The notes: generated by a model not told the origin, from the letters alone. A DNA stretch of 64,000 nt from Phaseolus vulgaris (GCF_000499845.2 NC_023756.2:2246183-2310182), one strand, 5' to 3'; numbered from the stretch's first letter, positions 45,430 to 58,461 are shown. Numbers and translations: made by a program.

Positions 45430-47810
45430 GGAAAAAAACGAATTTATTCAATAATTTTTCAAATCTCATATATGTCATCGAATATATAAAATGTTGTTAT
45501 TTATTAGATGATTTTTCAAAATGAATCGGGTAACTAAAAAAATTGAATTCTACAAATTTCAAAATTGAGATGAATTGTGTGGAAAAATGTGACATAAAGT
45601 TTGAAGTACAAGAGGTTTAATTATGTGATTGGTCATTATCAGTGGTCTTTTTCCCTGCAATAAACTTCTGGTATAATGCAACCTTTGGGTCACAATCTGC
45701 TATAGTTTCATGTGATGCACCATGCCACCATTTTCACAACTTCAAGATCTCATCAGATTAATGAATTAACAATCCAATAAGACAAAAGGGAGAGAGAGAG
45801 AAAATCCTGCATGCATCATCTCAAATAACACGTCTCTTTCTCTTTGTTCTCACTATTTTTTATTTTCTTCTCACAAAAAATGTTCATTCCCAATACCCAT
45901 AGCCTCACAATTTTCCTTCAATCTATCTTATATTCTAAACAAAAACGTGAACATCACAAATTTTATATCCTTCATTTGGTGACTCAGCCAAAATCTCCAT
46001 AACTCACCTTAATTAGTCAAATAATTCACATCAAAATTTATAACATGTAGCTGACTAAGTCAAGTAATGTGCAAAATTCTTTGTTCATAATTAATAAAAC
46101 GCTTCCTTAGGGATTAAGAGTCAAAACATCAAACACATGGGCTACAAGATCATCCAGTGACATCTCAAATTCTTTTCTTTTAAAAAATCTCGCATTATTA
46201 TGAAACTTGACATGTATCTCAGATAGACGGATACCTCAAATAACAATAGTAATCTGTTGTCATATAAAAAAAATATTATTAAAAAAAAGAAAAGAAATAA
46301 AAAAAATATGGAGACTATATCAAAATTCATATATTAAAAATACGGTAGATAAGTCATTTATATCTATTAATAAATAACTCTAAAAAGACTAGATAGAAAC
46401 CTATTATGCTAATGAAAATACTCTTTATAAATAAAACATAAGTTAGTAAGCTTATCGACACATGTATTGTTGAGTGTGAAGTCAGGACCAATTGAGCTGG
46501 GTTGATTAGACACTATGTTTTAGTGATTGATCTTAATTATTGTGTCTTCTCTGTAATATTTATTTAAAAGATCTTTGTGCTTGTAATAAAATTGTAACAA
46601 ACAGAATGAAAACCTAATTAATTGTTCATGAACGTAAATTGCAGATTGGTGACCGAATCACCTTAAATTCTGTGTTGTTTATTTTTTACAATTGATTTGT
46701 GATTGTGTTGTTTTCGCGTAAATTTTTTCCATTATGCATTCCTTCACGAAAAATTATGAACATAAGTGTGATCTGAATAAAAATATGGAATGTGGGGACA
46801 TTTTTTTTAAAATTAAAGTGAATTAAGGAATTGTTGTATGACTTCTATCAATTGGCAATGTGAACATCAATCATATTTTATTGAATTAATTCCTAAATTT
46901 TGTATGAGTGTGTGTGAGATGACATCAGAGAACAGAATTTGAAGTTGGATGGGTGCGTGTTTGAGTTTACAAAGAAAAGAAGAAAGATGGTGAGAGATTG
47001 AAAACGAAAGATTTTGGCCTGCAAAAAATCACACAAAAAAATGTTAATAAAGAAATATCAATGGTCATACATCTTTTTATTCTTAAATACTTTTTATAAG
47101 AAAATTTAAATTTATTAAATTTTAACTTTTGTTTGAATAAAATATTCCCATCCCTATTTAAATCTCAAATAGTTATCAATAAATATGAATATTGATAATT
47201 GTTTTTAGTTGATATTGATTGATGTTAATTTTTACTTAAAATTGAATAATTCTTTAATTGATATTGATGTTTTTTTTCCCAAATGGAGATTGTTTTCAGT
47301 TTAAATAAACTAAAATGATTTAGGATTGATAAAAAAAAATTATGACATTGGTTTGATTTTTTTTTTTTTTTTACTTTTTTTATCAACATGGTATGAAAAG
47401 TTATTTTACTTAACATTCTAAAATAATTATAATTAGTATTGATTGAAAGTTTTCTCGTCACCATTATAAACAAAATCCTAAGAAACTATTAACGAAGATT
47501 AACATTAATATCAATAATAAAAAAATCATTACAAACATATACATGAGAAAATTTTAGTCTACATCAGTTTAAGAATAGTTTCTTTGATTGAAAAATTAAC
47601 CTTAGCTAATAGTAAGGAAGAAATAATATTTTTTTATTAGAACAAAAAAAAAAGACTAGTTATATTAATCTAAAAATAATCACCCAAAAATATTTTCATT
47701 TTAATAAGTTATTGACATTCCAATCAAAATCGCGATAATGATAAAATATAAAAACTTAAAAATATTAAAGAATTTAAATTCTTATTTTTTAGATAAAATT
47801 TTTAATCACA
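45430..47810. other. gene desert, part 2
   Basis: Between the LTR fragment and CACTA copy 10. A medium-complexity stretch at 45600-46140 is not AT-only and could hold an unrecognised transcript, but no coding frame is supported. The rest is AT-rich. Confidence 0.4.
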
Positions 47811-47814
47811 ATTG

Positions 47815-48175
47815 AAAAATCATTAAATAAAAATCATCTTTAAAAATAAAAAATAATTAATTGTTATACTAACTAATTTAAATACTACAAAAATTAATAA
47901 ATGATTATATCTAAATTAATTTTTATTATTAATAAATAGTTTTTTAAATTAATATTAATTAGCTACCAAAATTTTAATTATGTATCTAATTAAAAATCAT
48001 AAATCCTAATTAATTAATCTAAGACTTGTAGCTAATTAGATAATAATTTAAAAATTATTTATTAATTATATGAACTAATTAGATACAAGTAATTTTTTAA
48101 GTCTGAAATAAGATTCAATTTAGTAAATATAAAAACTATTTATTTTTTTTCTTTAAAAGTTGAAATTGGTTTAAT
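47815..48175. mobile_element. CACTA-type miniature element, copy 10 (degenerate)
   Basis: It starts near 'aaaaatcattaaataaaaat' and ends near 'ggtttaatgatgttct', with the family's mirrored interior. The outer CACTA bases are lost. Confidence 0.55.
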
Positions 48176-48429
48176 GATGTTCTAGATTAAAATTAAGATG
48201 AAATTCTAAAGCAAGATCTTGAATTTGGTTGGTATTGATAAAAAAATGTAGTTGGAAAGAAGAGATTATATTGAAAGTGATGAGCCAAATTCTTCCATAA
48301 TCATGGACAAAAGTGATGAATAGTTGGTATGAGATAGAAAAATATTGAAGACAGGGATCTGCTTTTGATGCCATCTTCCTTTACCATTTACATACACTGA
48401 TGCATGTCTCTTTCAACAACTTGTTTTTT

Positions 48430-51400
48430 GTTTTATGGATGTTCCTAAAGTCAGTTGTTGCCCCCTTCAGCAGCGGTGGCTGATGCCTTTGGACCCTGTT
48501 GGTGGGCCAGCCCAGGAGTTCATTTGCCACTTGTCTCTCTGTGTGATGGCCCACTGGCCCAGATGGTCTTCTTCCACTTCTCTCTTTTTTCCTTTTTCTT
48601 TTGCCTTTTTCTCACCATTCCTGAGACTTATGAGCACCTATGTTGCATGATATTGCACAATCATGATAATGTGGTTTTGTCACTTTTTGGAATGTGTCCC
48701 ATACGCTATAGTGTTTCCATTCAGCATCTTCTGTATTGGAGGCTCCTGTGGGGTCTCAAAAGTGACTCAAAACCAACCAAAATCAAAACCATAACATAAT
48801 AATAGTAGTAATAATGGTAATCATAATGCCCACTTTGGTAGGGATCTTGATGGAATTGATAAGATAAGATACACGAATGTGTGCCACTGCCACTACGGCT
48901 CAATCATTATAATCAACAAAGGAGGAAGCAGTGAAAAACTTTCCTTTGGGTGAACACCTTTCAAGGAACTCTCAACAAAGGTCAGTGTCATCATCTGTTT
49001 TTTTATTGTCAAAAGTTGTTCATTCCAAATCTTGCTTTAGGCTTGTTAATTTCCTCATCAAATGGTAGGTTTAGGTGTTTTAACCATCATGGTTGTGATG
49101 GTAAAGCAACAATAAAGAGTTTTCTCACTTTGATGCACACTTCTATCAATCATATGGATAAAGGAGTGGTTTTCCACTTGTATTCTGGGATCATGTAAGG
49201 TAAGATGTTGTGGTTTTTCATTTGGCAGGTTTTTGGCTTTGTTTGTCAATGGCTGTTTCAGCACAATCCATCAAGACAGTGAATTGGAGAATGATATTCA
49301 TGCACTGGTTTTGGTGCTGGCTTATCTCTGGTCCAAAGTTAAAGACCAGTTTCTTGATCTAATCAAGAGATTGGCTTCTTTTGACATATGTTATTTCACA
49401 AACATAGATCTGAGGGTTTAATTCTTCACCAAATGCTTAAATCAAACGGTTTTGATTATATTGGTTGACTGGTAATTAGGTGTATAGATTTTGTGGTTTG
49501 AAAACTTGAATCTGCTGAATAGACAGTGTCAGAAGTTTTCCAACACTCCAAAGTCTGCTAGATTCTGTTGTGTTGTGTCTCTTCAGTCTTGGTATTGTTG
49601 TTGAGGTTAGGTTTTTGTTTTGTTGAATATTGAATACCTACTCAAGGTTGTAATAGGTACGTCAACATGACTTCATATTTGTTTCTTTTTCATTTTATTT
49701 GGCAAATTAGCCCTCCAAGACTTAAATTTCTACATGCATCCTTTCAAATTCACATGTCCACTTTATCGAATTTGAGGAACAAAGTAATCATTAACAGCTT
49801 ACCCTAAAGTCCAATTTCAATTTGTAAATAAAGTCAGCATTCAGCAAAGTTTTATTCTCCATGTTCACATTACTTTATTCTATGAACATTTCAAAATCTC
49901 TCCAACCAAACACGATCAACCTGGTACATGGTTTGTTTGACTGTCCATGATACTTTCTGGTGCATCTGAAAGAACACTGCAATGAACATTGACCAGAGTC
50001 AAGTCAGAAACCATCAGCTTCCTATGAAGCACTATTGGTCTGACTACATAGCCTTTTTTTTTACTTTTGAATTTGGTGACAACTATTTGTTGCTTTGGCT
50101 TTAAACTTTAAATTGGAATCGGTTCTGGAAAGTTTGAATACAATCCAAACACATGGAGGAAGACAAGCATGAATATTTTCATGTGGTGTTAATTCTCAAA
50201 TTTCATTGTAGAATTGAAAAACAAAGGACAGTGTGGTGTCTGTAAAAGGTTGAATTGCAGGTATCATATAGAAGGACAGTAACCGACATGTTTTTTTTTG
50301 CAGGCACCCTCAGAATCACGCAAAAGAGCTGCAAGGATCTTTTTCATTGTTGAGGTGAAAGAAATTTACCTCACAACACAATGTACTGATACTCATATGA
50401 AAAGGGTGAAGCACTGATTCCAAGTGAAAATAAAGGGAAGTACCAGTTAATGGTTGGTGCATAATTGGAGTGAAAATGTGACTAAAAATATGAGATTGAA
50501 AAAAGACAGACACAGTGAGCAGTATATAATTAACTAAGACTCATACTTCAAATGTGTTTGGTTATGCAGCTAAATGCTCTTACACATACAAATAGGCACA
50601 CATTTTAATGCTTTAACCACTAAATTGTGAAATTGTTTCTAATCTTGTTTTCTGGTTTTCAATTTTTTTTATAGGAAACAGATAAAAACTTAATGTCTTA
50701 TGGTTTTAAGAAATGATATTTTGACACTTTTCATTTTATGCACACCTACTTCACAATGTTATTATAACAGTAGCTAAATATCAGTAGCAAAATTTCTTGT
50801 AGTAGTGTATGGATGTGTAAGAAAAAAGCTTTTAAACTTCATTATATAAGAGGGTTGTTAATTGATTCAATATGGAAAAGATTTTCACAACATCATTTTC
50901 ATATGGTTTGTGTCAAGGTTTGAGTGCATTATTTGTACTCAAGTGAGATGAGAAGACCAGCGAGTCAGTGACAATGGAACTCATGCTTGTTTTTCAACAC
51001 TTTCTTTTTCCTTGTTCTCAATCACATCATCAATCTTATCTTTTTCTTCTCTTTTGTCTCTTTCTATTACATATCTGTAGAAGAAATTTGGATCATTTGG
51101 TTGTTACTGATGGTGATAATTTTGCAACTTCTACATGTTGATGTGGTAAAAATTTTAGTTAATCCAAAAGTCTATGCAAGAACAGGTTTTGTCATCGGAT
51201 GATGCAACTGCAGTTGTACACTTGTACTGTATTTTCAGAGCTGGCAAGTTCAGAACTTTTGGATGTATCTTTGAACACATGTACCCTAACAGTATGGAAC
51301 TGTGGTACCTAACAGCTTATGGGAAATATCTTCCTAAAATGTGTTTCTGTATCTGATTTAACACCTTCATTGCTTCTCCATGTGCCATTGATAAATGAAG

Positions 51401-51900
51401 TAAACCTGTGGAACATGAATAGAACCTTTTAGTGGAAAAAAAAATAGATGCTCTGCAGAAACATTGCCAAATAGCTAAAAATTCTCAAAATTTGATTATA
51501 TTTATACTGAGAATATGATTCATCTGAATGTCTTATAGTTAGGAAGGTAACAAAGGGTATTTTTATTAGGTAGTGATAACATGTAGTGCTATAAGATATT
51601 CTAAGAACAAGTGTTTCACTGAAATACTTATAAATGAGGACATTACTGAGAAAAGTTCATTAATGTTTTCTTAATCATTGAATAGTGTTAATTTAGGTGG
51701 CTCATTTGAGTTAAGTAATTGTTTTTGCATTTCCATGATCCTAGTTTAGTGAGACTTGGACACGTCTCTTAAATGGTTTGTTTGTATCAGACACCGACAC
51801 TCGTATGACACCTTATCGACACCGATACTCGTATCACATGATAAATAATACATGATAAAAAATGTAATGCTACTTTGGAATTCAGAAACAGTGAAGGGAA
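48430..51900. other. medium-complexity region with no supported gene
   Basis: Base composition here is less extreme than in the neighbouring desert, with a GC-rich stretch at 48445-48580 holding the complementary pair 'ggtgggcca' / 'tggcccact'. Short open frames at 48455-48799, 49233-49421 and 51174-51356 show no family resemblance or consistent splice partners. The region could contain a non-coding transcript. Confidence 0.35.
51745..51835. repeat. GTGTC/GACAC-rich dispersed repeat, copy 1
   Basis: 'ctcttaaatggtttgtttgt' followed by 'gacaccgacactcgtatgac' is clearly similar to the reverse complement of 63210-63290 ('ccttttaaatggcgtgttcg' then 'gacactcgtaggacactta'). Confidence 0.55.
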
Positions 51901-51984
51901 CAGAACCTAGCTAGTACCTAGTGGTGGTGGTAGGTAAGATTATTACCATGGTTTTGAAGGCTGAGTATATGAAATCATGTTACC

Positions 51985-52130
51985 GACCAGCAAGACCAGG
52001 AAACAGTGGTGTTGGCAGCAAAGGTCACTTTCAATTAGTGTTAAATCCCAAGGTTGATATGCAGAAAAAGACTTCTCAAGGATGGATAACTAGCCAAATC
52101 TGGCTCAAACAGCGTCTCATCAGGTTTCAA
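51985..52130. repeat. segment duplicated (diverged) at 59320-59460
   Basis: From 'gaccaggaaacagt' through 'agaaaaagacttctcaagga' to 'gtcatc' the sequence aligns with 59320-59460 ('gactgggaaacagt', 'agaaaaagacttctcaagaa'). One strand is open (51921-52232), but no family is recognised. It may be a fragment of an unknown gene or a mobile element. Confidence 0.5.
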
Positions 52131-52403
52131 TGTCATCCTCCTATTTTCATATACTCAAAAAAAGTAATTTTAGAAAGAAAAAATAAAGTGTATAAATTGA
52201 GTTGGAGAAACAATTTTGTATATTTTTTATGAATGATTTTCAATTCATATATAAATTAGGTTTATTTTATGAAAACTTTATTTTATTACCTTTTATGAGG
52301 TATTTTTTTTAAAATAATTCAAATACTAAAGATGTTGACTAAATTTAATTTTGTGTGCATCCATAAAAAAAATGAGTTAAGGAGTAAAATATGTTTTAGC
52401 AAA

Positions 52404-52640
52404 TTTTTCCTCCACCTCTACACCTTCTCTTCCACTTTCATATTTTTTTTTAATTTCAATAATACATTTTATTTTAATTTCAATAATATATTTTATTTAG
52501 GATTATTTAAAAAAAATTAAAAAAATTGACCTTTAATAGTTGATATAGAGGTGCAAAACCTCCACACCTTCTCTTGCACTTTCATATTTTCTTTTTTTAA
52601 TTCAAACAAAATCTTTCATTTAAGATTATTTAAACTTTTT
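52404..52640. repeat. imperfect direct repeat, period about 144
   Basis: 'cctctacaccttctcttcca' at about 52415 recurs as 'cctccacaccttctcttgca' at about 52559. Each is followed by a T-rich tract, A/T-rich DNA and 'aagattattta'-like sequence. Confidence 0.55.
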
Positions 52641-52649
52641 GAAAAGGTT

Positions 52650-53470
52650 TTTCATAATTAATATAATATAAAGATTATAGAGGAAGAATTTGCTATATGT
52701 TTTTCATCCTTACAAAAATTACAAATGTTTGCTTTTCGTGCTCTAAATTTTTAATTTAGGTCTTCAAAATTATAAATGTATTGTAGTTATTAATAGAGAT
52801 AAAGTCTATTAATAATTTTTAGTATTTAACCTATTATCTACATAAAATAATTTATTATATTAAATAAAAAAATTATGTTAGAAGATAATCGATTTGTATT
52901 AAATGGATAATTAACTACGTTAAGTTTATAAATATATAATCCATCATGTTAAGTAACTAATTAATTATGTTAAAGTGAATAAATGATTAAAGGTCATTAA
53001 TAGATTTTGGTTCTATCAATAAGATGACACATTTAAGAATATGAAAAAAATAATCTAAAATACATTTTTTTTAAAGGACTAAGAACAAATATTTTTAAAT
53101 TTAAAACAATGGATTTCAACTCTATCAATATCAACAACACATATCTATAATTTCAGAGGACCTAAAAGTTTTAGAAAAGAAAACCAAACACTTGTAAATT
53201 TGAGAAGTGTGAGCTGCCATAACCTTTTACTCCTCTGGTTCCTATTGTTAACTGAAATATCCAATTCCATATCCAGTTTCCATCCATGGAATTAACAAGA
53301 TTCTGTACTATGCAACCATTTCTTTCACTGAGATGCAAAGCAATGGCTTTAATAAAAGGTTCCTGACTAATATAATCCTTTTCAGTTCAAAATAGGATTT
53401 AAGATTTACATGTCAACAAGCATCAGATCAAATGGTTATGTATTATGGTAACACTGGCAACACCACAAGG
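52650..53470. other. AT-rich spacer and 3' flank of the SecE gene
   Basis: The last 200-300 bases are the likely 3' UTR of the minus-strand SecE-family gene. The rest is AT-rich with no gene seen. Confidence 0.45.
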
Positions 53471-54457
53471 TTATGGTTTTTTCCTAAGAGCTAATGCCAA
53501 AAGATAGCAGAGAGCCGAATCAACAGATGATAATGCAACAATAAGCAACGCAACCAGGATAAGAGTCAGAACCGCAGTCCTCAGCTGCAAAGGATTAACA
53601 GAAGCATGTAATCATTTAACACATTTCACAAAATTATAAAATGAAATAGAAACATATGGATCTGGGTTGGAAGAACTATGGCGAAACTACAAATAAAGAA
53701 CTATAGTGATTCCTAACATGAAGTTTTTAAAAAAAAGAACTAGTTGGCGTACCGTACTGCTAAAACTTGGCCACTCAACGTATTTCAGCTGGCTAGGTTG
53801 CTCGACCAAAAATACAAATAAATATTTTAGCCCCCTGGAAACAAAGAGATTTGTATTTTTTCAGTAACATTTAAAGGTGAATTCTACTGGTCTTTAATTA
53901 AAGTAAAAATAGTTTCAGTTCATACAGGTAGTGCAGATAGTATTTCATTAGGCTAATGCAATTTAATGACAGGTTAAAGTTAAACAAATACCATATGACT
54001 TCTTTGATCAATGATAGCAACAAGGGCTCTTCAGGCAAGCCATCATAGCTTAGATGATGATCATTCCTTGCAGCACGGGTCAAAAATTTGTTGCAACTAT
54101 GGTTTGCATGTTTTTCTCTCATTTTTATGCTAAAAGTCTGCAAACACAAAGCATTCAATCTAAAACGATAGTTTCCACTACAAACACATGCACAAACCCA
54201 TAAATTGAAGGAGATTTAAACTAGATGAGAGAGATAAATAATAATAACCGTTTGGGGTGTCACAGAAACATCTCCGTGACTAGCAACTATCGCTGGAAAC
54301 TTTGATGGCAAAAAAGGAGCACCTCGGTGAAGGAAAGCTGAAATATATCAACAAAATATAAAGCTAAACATGGAGTAATATAAGTATGACTTAGAAGATA
54401 CCGATGTAGTCAGAAAAAACCTGAATAGTTTAGGGGCAACGTGGAAAGAATCACCAT
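53471..54457 (-). CDS. SECE2: SecE-family preprotein translocase subunit (plastid SECE2-like), five exons
   Basis: A gene missed by simple ORF scanning because its exons are short. Exons on the minus strand: 54457-54421 (12 codons plus 1 base), 54337-54249, 54137-53992, 53834-53753 and 53584-53471 (stop TAA). All introns are GT-AG and every phase fits, giving 155 aa. The N-terminus MVILSTLPLNYS and the Ser/Pro/basic stretch to about residue 60 look like a plastid transit peptide. Residues 91-118 read WGLKYLFVFLVEQPSQLKYV then EWPSF, the amphipathic 'EWP' block of SecE. A single membrane span follows (about 121-147, LTLILVALLIVALSSVDS), and the protein ends LALRKKP. SecE clamps the SecY/Alb3 channel; plastid SECE2 belongs to the second, inner-envelope Sec system. 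The SecE fold is clear; assignment to SECE2 rather than another plant SecE-like protein rests on length and motif recall. Confidence 0.85.
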
Positions 54458-54459
54458 TT

Positions 54460-55985
54460 TGAGACTCTATTTCCTAAACAATCGTGACCAATCCGAAGAG
54501 CAGAAACCTGAGGAAACCAACTTGGTTACTAAAGGTTTATACATCGCAATTCATCTCAGAGTCAATATATTTTTGTCTTCATAGCAAGAACCTTAACAGT
54601 TAACAGAAAAGTAGCCACTCCATACAAAAAATAAAATGAATGAACAGTAGACATGTATCAAGCAGATCAGAAAAGAAAAGAAAACACAGAAAGAAGGCTC
54701 TGATCTGTTGAATATATTGATATCTAGTGAAATTGATTCATCAACCAAACTGTCTTACACCTTAAATTTCTCAAGACTCCATTATACAGAACGCTAGAAT
54801 TATAACTGTTAATTCTTGCTTAGGATGCAAAAAAAGATTACCATAGAAGGCTTCAGAAAAGCTGTCAAGCATGAAGAAAGATCACATATGTCAAATGTAT
54901 CACTGTATCGTTTTTTCTACTGATATTTTTGTAGAAAACATATTTCCATGAAAACACAGCCAAAAATCATCACGAGTCAATGTACAGACTGCGCAAATAA
55001 TACCAAACCAAGTTATCATTCATCCTTTGATTGTTATTTCTACACGAAAATTATTCCGTGTAAAATAACAAATTTGAAAGGATTGGATAGATGGGGACAA
55101 CTGAAGTACACTGAAACAGACAAACCATTAAATTCTAAATGAATAATAGACTATAGGAAAAAATAACCATATTGAAAGAGTTCTCGAAACCATCATACTG
55201 CTTTCTCCACTAAAAGATTTAGGAAACATCTTTAACTAATTATCTGCATTTAGCTGCACCTGTCTAGGAGTGTTTCTATTCACCGAAGATTTGAAATTCA
55301 AATAAGTTTGTGGTTGTAAGCATTACATGAATGATGTCAGGAGACTCTAAAAGTCTACACAAAACTCTTAATGCAATAAGAAACCAAGATCTGTTAATGT
55401 ACAATAATAATTTCAAACATCATCATTCAAGCCCAGTCAATTACACTGAATGATCCAATAAGTCAATCAACCACAGCATTCTATATCATTTAACAGTTTC
55501 AAATAGTAATGGATAAAATCATCCAGAATTTCCTTCTATCACTATTTCACTTATCCACTAAAATGGAATCTTTCAGTACACTATCAAAAAGAGCCAGTTG
55601 CAATCTATTTTCTATATTTTGTGTTATCAAGTGAAGTTTCAAGTCAGCCTCGGTAAATTACTGGGACTCACTTTTTTATTAGTAAAACAGAATAAGATTT
55701 CACCATATAATAAATAAAATATTAAAGAGAGTGTCAAAGAATGCATTATTTACATTTCTCTTGCTCAAAATTTTGTAGATTGAACTACACTCACTTTCTT
55801 TTGTAAAGGAATGAAATGATGAAGCTCACATACTTATTTCCATAGATAACAATGAGCATCAGAACGAGACAATGTGACTAATTTCACTTAAGGTTCAGCT
55901 AAACACAACTATATTTAATATAAAATAATTAATATCTTGCTTGAATATTGAAAAGGTCCTACAAGTTAGTTTCTATTTTTTCTTG
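54460..55985. other. upstream region of the SecE gene, no further gene seen
   Basis: A TTTCCTCAG acceptor-like site about 50 bases upstream of the ATG suggests a leader intron. The remaining sequence is non-coding by eye. Confidence 0.4.
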
Positions 55986-56002
55986 CACTGCATCATGTGG
56001 CC

Positions 56003-56483
56003 TTAGATCAGAGAAGAAGAATTGCTCCAACCATGAAGACATTTCAATAAATACAGCCGAATGATGAAAAATAAAGTGGAGAAGCTTTCACATCCAAGGT
56101 AGAGTTCTTGATTTGCATCATTAATCAATTGGTAGAACTTTCTAGCTTCATCGTTAGGACCCTCTATGCCTCCTTTTGCTTCTACCACATTTCTATATGT
56201 GATACAATAAGCCATAAATATCATCCTGTGAATCTTCATTTCTATCATGTTATGATCACTTTTGGCAGGTGAAGGTATTTCTTCTCAATGGTGAACCCAA
56301 ACATGATAGCCTTTAAATGATCAAAGACCACATTTCTTCTTGCCCAAGTACAGTTTCTACAATTGGTGCATGGACATAAAATCTGTGAGGTCTTCCTCTA
56401 GTGTAAGCAAAATCTAAAAATGACTCAACACCATCTATATACTCTCTACTAAACCTTGGGAATTTTGTCCACTCTTTTTCCAT
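56003..56483 (-). pseudogene. relic of a CACTA (En/Spm) transposase N-terminus
   Basis: On the minus strand the frame from ATG 56483 reads MEKEWTKFPRFSREYIDGVE then SFLDFAY, matching the transposase-associated domain. After a frameshift another frame reads ILCPCTNCRN then VVFDHLKA, its Cys-containing second half. After a stop the frame at 56248 carries FYQLINDANQELYLGCESFS and LHGWSNSS, matching the following part of TNP2-type transposases. At least one frameshift and one stop separate the parts and no catalytic domain is present, so it is dead. Confidence 0.75.
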
Positions 56484-56489
56484 CTCCTT

Positions 56490-57090
56490 TAATGTAAAAT
56501 ATAAGAAATAGTCTCAATAAAAAATTAATAATTGAAAATAGTATTACATGAAAGATTAAAAAATATTAATTAAAAACGTTAGTTGCGAGACCAAATGCAT
56601 TATGAGCAGTTATGCACCTTATAACTACAAATCCAAACAACAGGAAGTAACTAGTGATAAATTTAAATATTGCAATACTTATGCAATATCTCCCAAAAAG
56701 CAACTTATGCATAAAAGTAACCTAACAAGCAAAGCTGCTCCCAAATTTAATTACTCATTGTATAAGGTACTCTATATATTGATTTGATCCAGATTCCTAG
56801 AAAAATACAGATCAATGAATGCCTTTTTTGAGAAAAAAAAACGGTAAGACTATAACAAATTATATTCTTGTATCCTCAAATCCTGAATGTAAAACCACTG
56901 TAGTTCCTTTTCCTTTTAGTGGTGGGTGGGGAATGGGAGAATGATGGTCTAATATAAAACACAGCAAAAAAATTGAGGCATCGTAATTGTTTGCAATACC
57001 AATATTGTTGCCTAGAAATCTGTCTCTAATTTTAAGGCTACTGGATTATTGAAGCATGATTTTCACTACACTAAAGTTTCAGCTTTCATT
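56490..57090. other. spacer between transposase and kinase relics
   Basis: AT-rich DNA. The open frame 56602-56787 shows no family resemblance. No gene is seen. Confidence 0.4.
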
Positions 57091-57097
57091 TTTGGGA

Positions 57098-57620
57098 AAT
57101 TGAAATCCTCCAATCATTCACAGGGACATCAAATCTACTAACATCTTACTGGATGAACGCTTGAATGGTAAACCAGTATGATGCAAAACCTTTAGGTCTC
57201 TCTAAACCTTTAAGTCATGGTGCAAAAGGTTATATCACCACACAAAATCAAAGGAACAATGGTTCATACATTCTCATCTATCATTTAACATGTCACACCA
57301 GTATTCAATGTAATTCATGAGACAGAAAAATTATCCTATATATGTCTGCAGTGACCTCTTATGTTCAAGAGTTTAAGAGTTGACAATGAAATTTTGTTTT
57401 GATGTAGGGCTACATGGACCCAGAGTATTATATGACTCAACAGTTCACTAAGAGAAGTGATGTTTAAAGCTTTGGAGTGCTAATGTTGGAGCTGATAACT
57501 GCAAGAAGGCCAATACAGTGAGGGAAGTATATTGTGAAACTGGTCAAGGGTGCAATACACAAGACAAAAGGTTTCTATGGTCTTGAGGAAGTTCTAGATA
57601 CTTCTATAGACAGAATGAGA
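57098..57620 (+). pseudogene. receptor-like kinase fragment (LRR-RLK subfamily VIII-1 type), broken
   Basis: A frame at 57103 reads NPPIIHRDIKSTNILLDERL, the HRD catalytic loop. The DFG region that follows is scrambled by frameshifts, but shifted frames still read SLSKPLSHGAKGYITTQ-like sequence. After an AG acceptor at about 57406 a second exon reads GYMDPEYYMTQQFTKRSDV, an in-frame stop, then SFGVLMLELITARRPIQ, another stop, then GKYIVKLVKGAIHKTKGFYG. The activation-segment end and the C-lobe pattern match LRR-RLKs with GYLDPEYYMTQQ signatures. Upstream kinase, membrane and LRR parts are absent. It is a dead fragment. Confidence 0.8.
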
Positions 57621-58019
57621 TTAAAAAAAAATTCTCTGGACAAGTTAATTTTTCCTTATGTGATTAAAAAAACAAAAGATGTTATCACTTTTAGATTCTT
57701 ATTTAACAAGTATGACATTATCTTTCACTGTTATTAGACATCTATTCCTACTTTGATAAATGTTTTGGCACTGTTAATGTACTTGGGAAAAGTCCAAATG
57801 AGCTCAAGAAGCAATACTTGACCAAAAAAATTAGCATTGCTACTAACCACATCCACCAAACAGAACCAAATTGAGAATAACGTGAAAGCCTTCCAGCATC
57901 TCTATTTATTCATTACAAAACTTCTAGAATTAACAAATAACAACTTCTGAATAAGCAGTGTAGAAACAAATAAGGAGCACTTTCATGACTCAATTTCCAT
58001 ATGACACAGTGATAAGGAG

Positions 58020-58460
58020 AAAAAGTAGTTACGATACGATTCCGCACGATACAAGTGCGAATCGTTCAAAATATCGCAGAATCGCGAATCTATTCTGTAT
58101 CGGGCTTATATAGTGTTGCATTTTGTTTTGGGGTTTTACCTCCAGTTAAAATCTTGGAATCCTAACTTCTCCTCCAACAACGATTCCCCTCTTCTCCTCC
58201 GATGGCCCAAAAGCAGTGAGAACCGAACGGCGCTGCGACGCACGGAAAACCGAACGACGAGAGGAGCAAACGGCAGCGACACGAACGGCGACGACGTGAG
58301 CGCCGAGGAAACGAGCGGCGAGAGCGAACGACGAAGAAGCGAACTGCAGGAGGAGCGGGAGGCGCGGAGCCGTCGGAGGCTTGGGAGCCACCGGAGGGCG
58401 AGGGAGGTGTGGATGAGTGAGAACAGTGGGAGTAATATTTTGATGCAGTTTGAGCTTCGA
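58020..58460. other. GC-rich island with overlapping open frames on both strands
   Basis: The block 58150-58440 is far more GC-rich than anything nearby apart from the 2H-phosphoesterase genes. It is open in the plus frame (58113-58466) and in a minus frame (58391-58146, MAPKPPTAPRLPLLLQFASS and on, resembling a transit peptide). No family is recognised. Just upstream (58030-58095) are short 'cgatacgattc', 'gcgaatcg' mirrored motifs. It joins directly to the right end of a CACTA-type miniature element. It could be a captured gene fragment or first-exon relic. Confidence 0.35.
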
Positions 58461-58461
58461 T

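Noticed and set aside
47340..47395. Reverse LINE tail ('ttttttatcaac')
   Set aside because: Only the T-run and a few bases match; the adjoining diagnostic 'aaggggtgattcaa' is absent.
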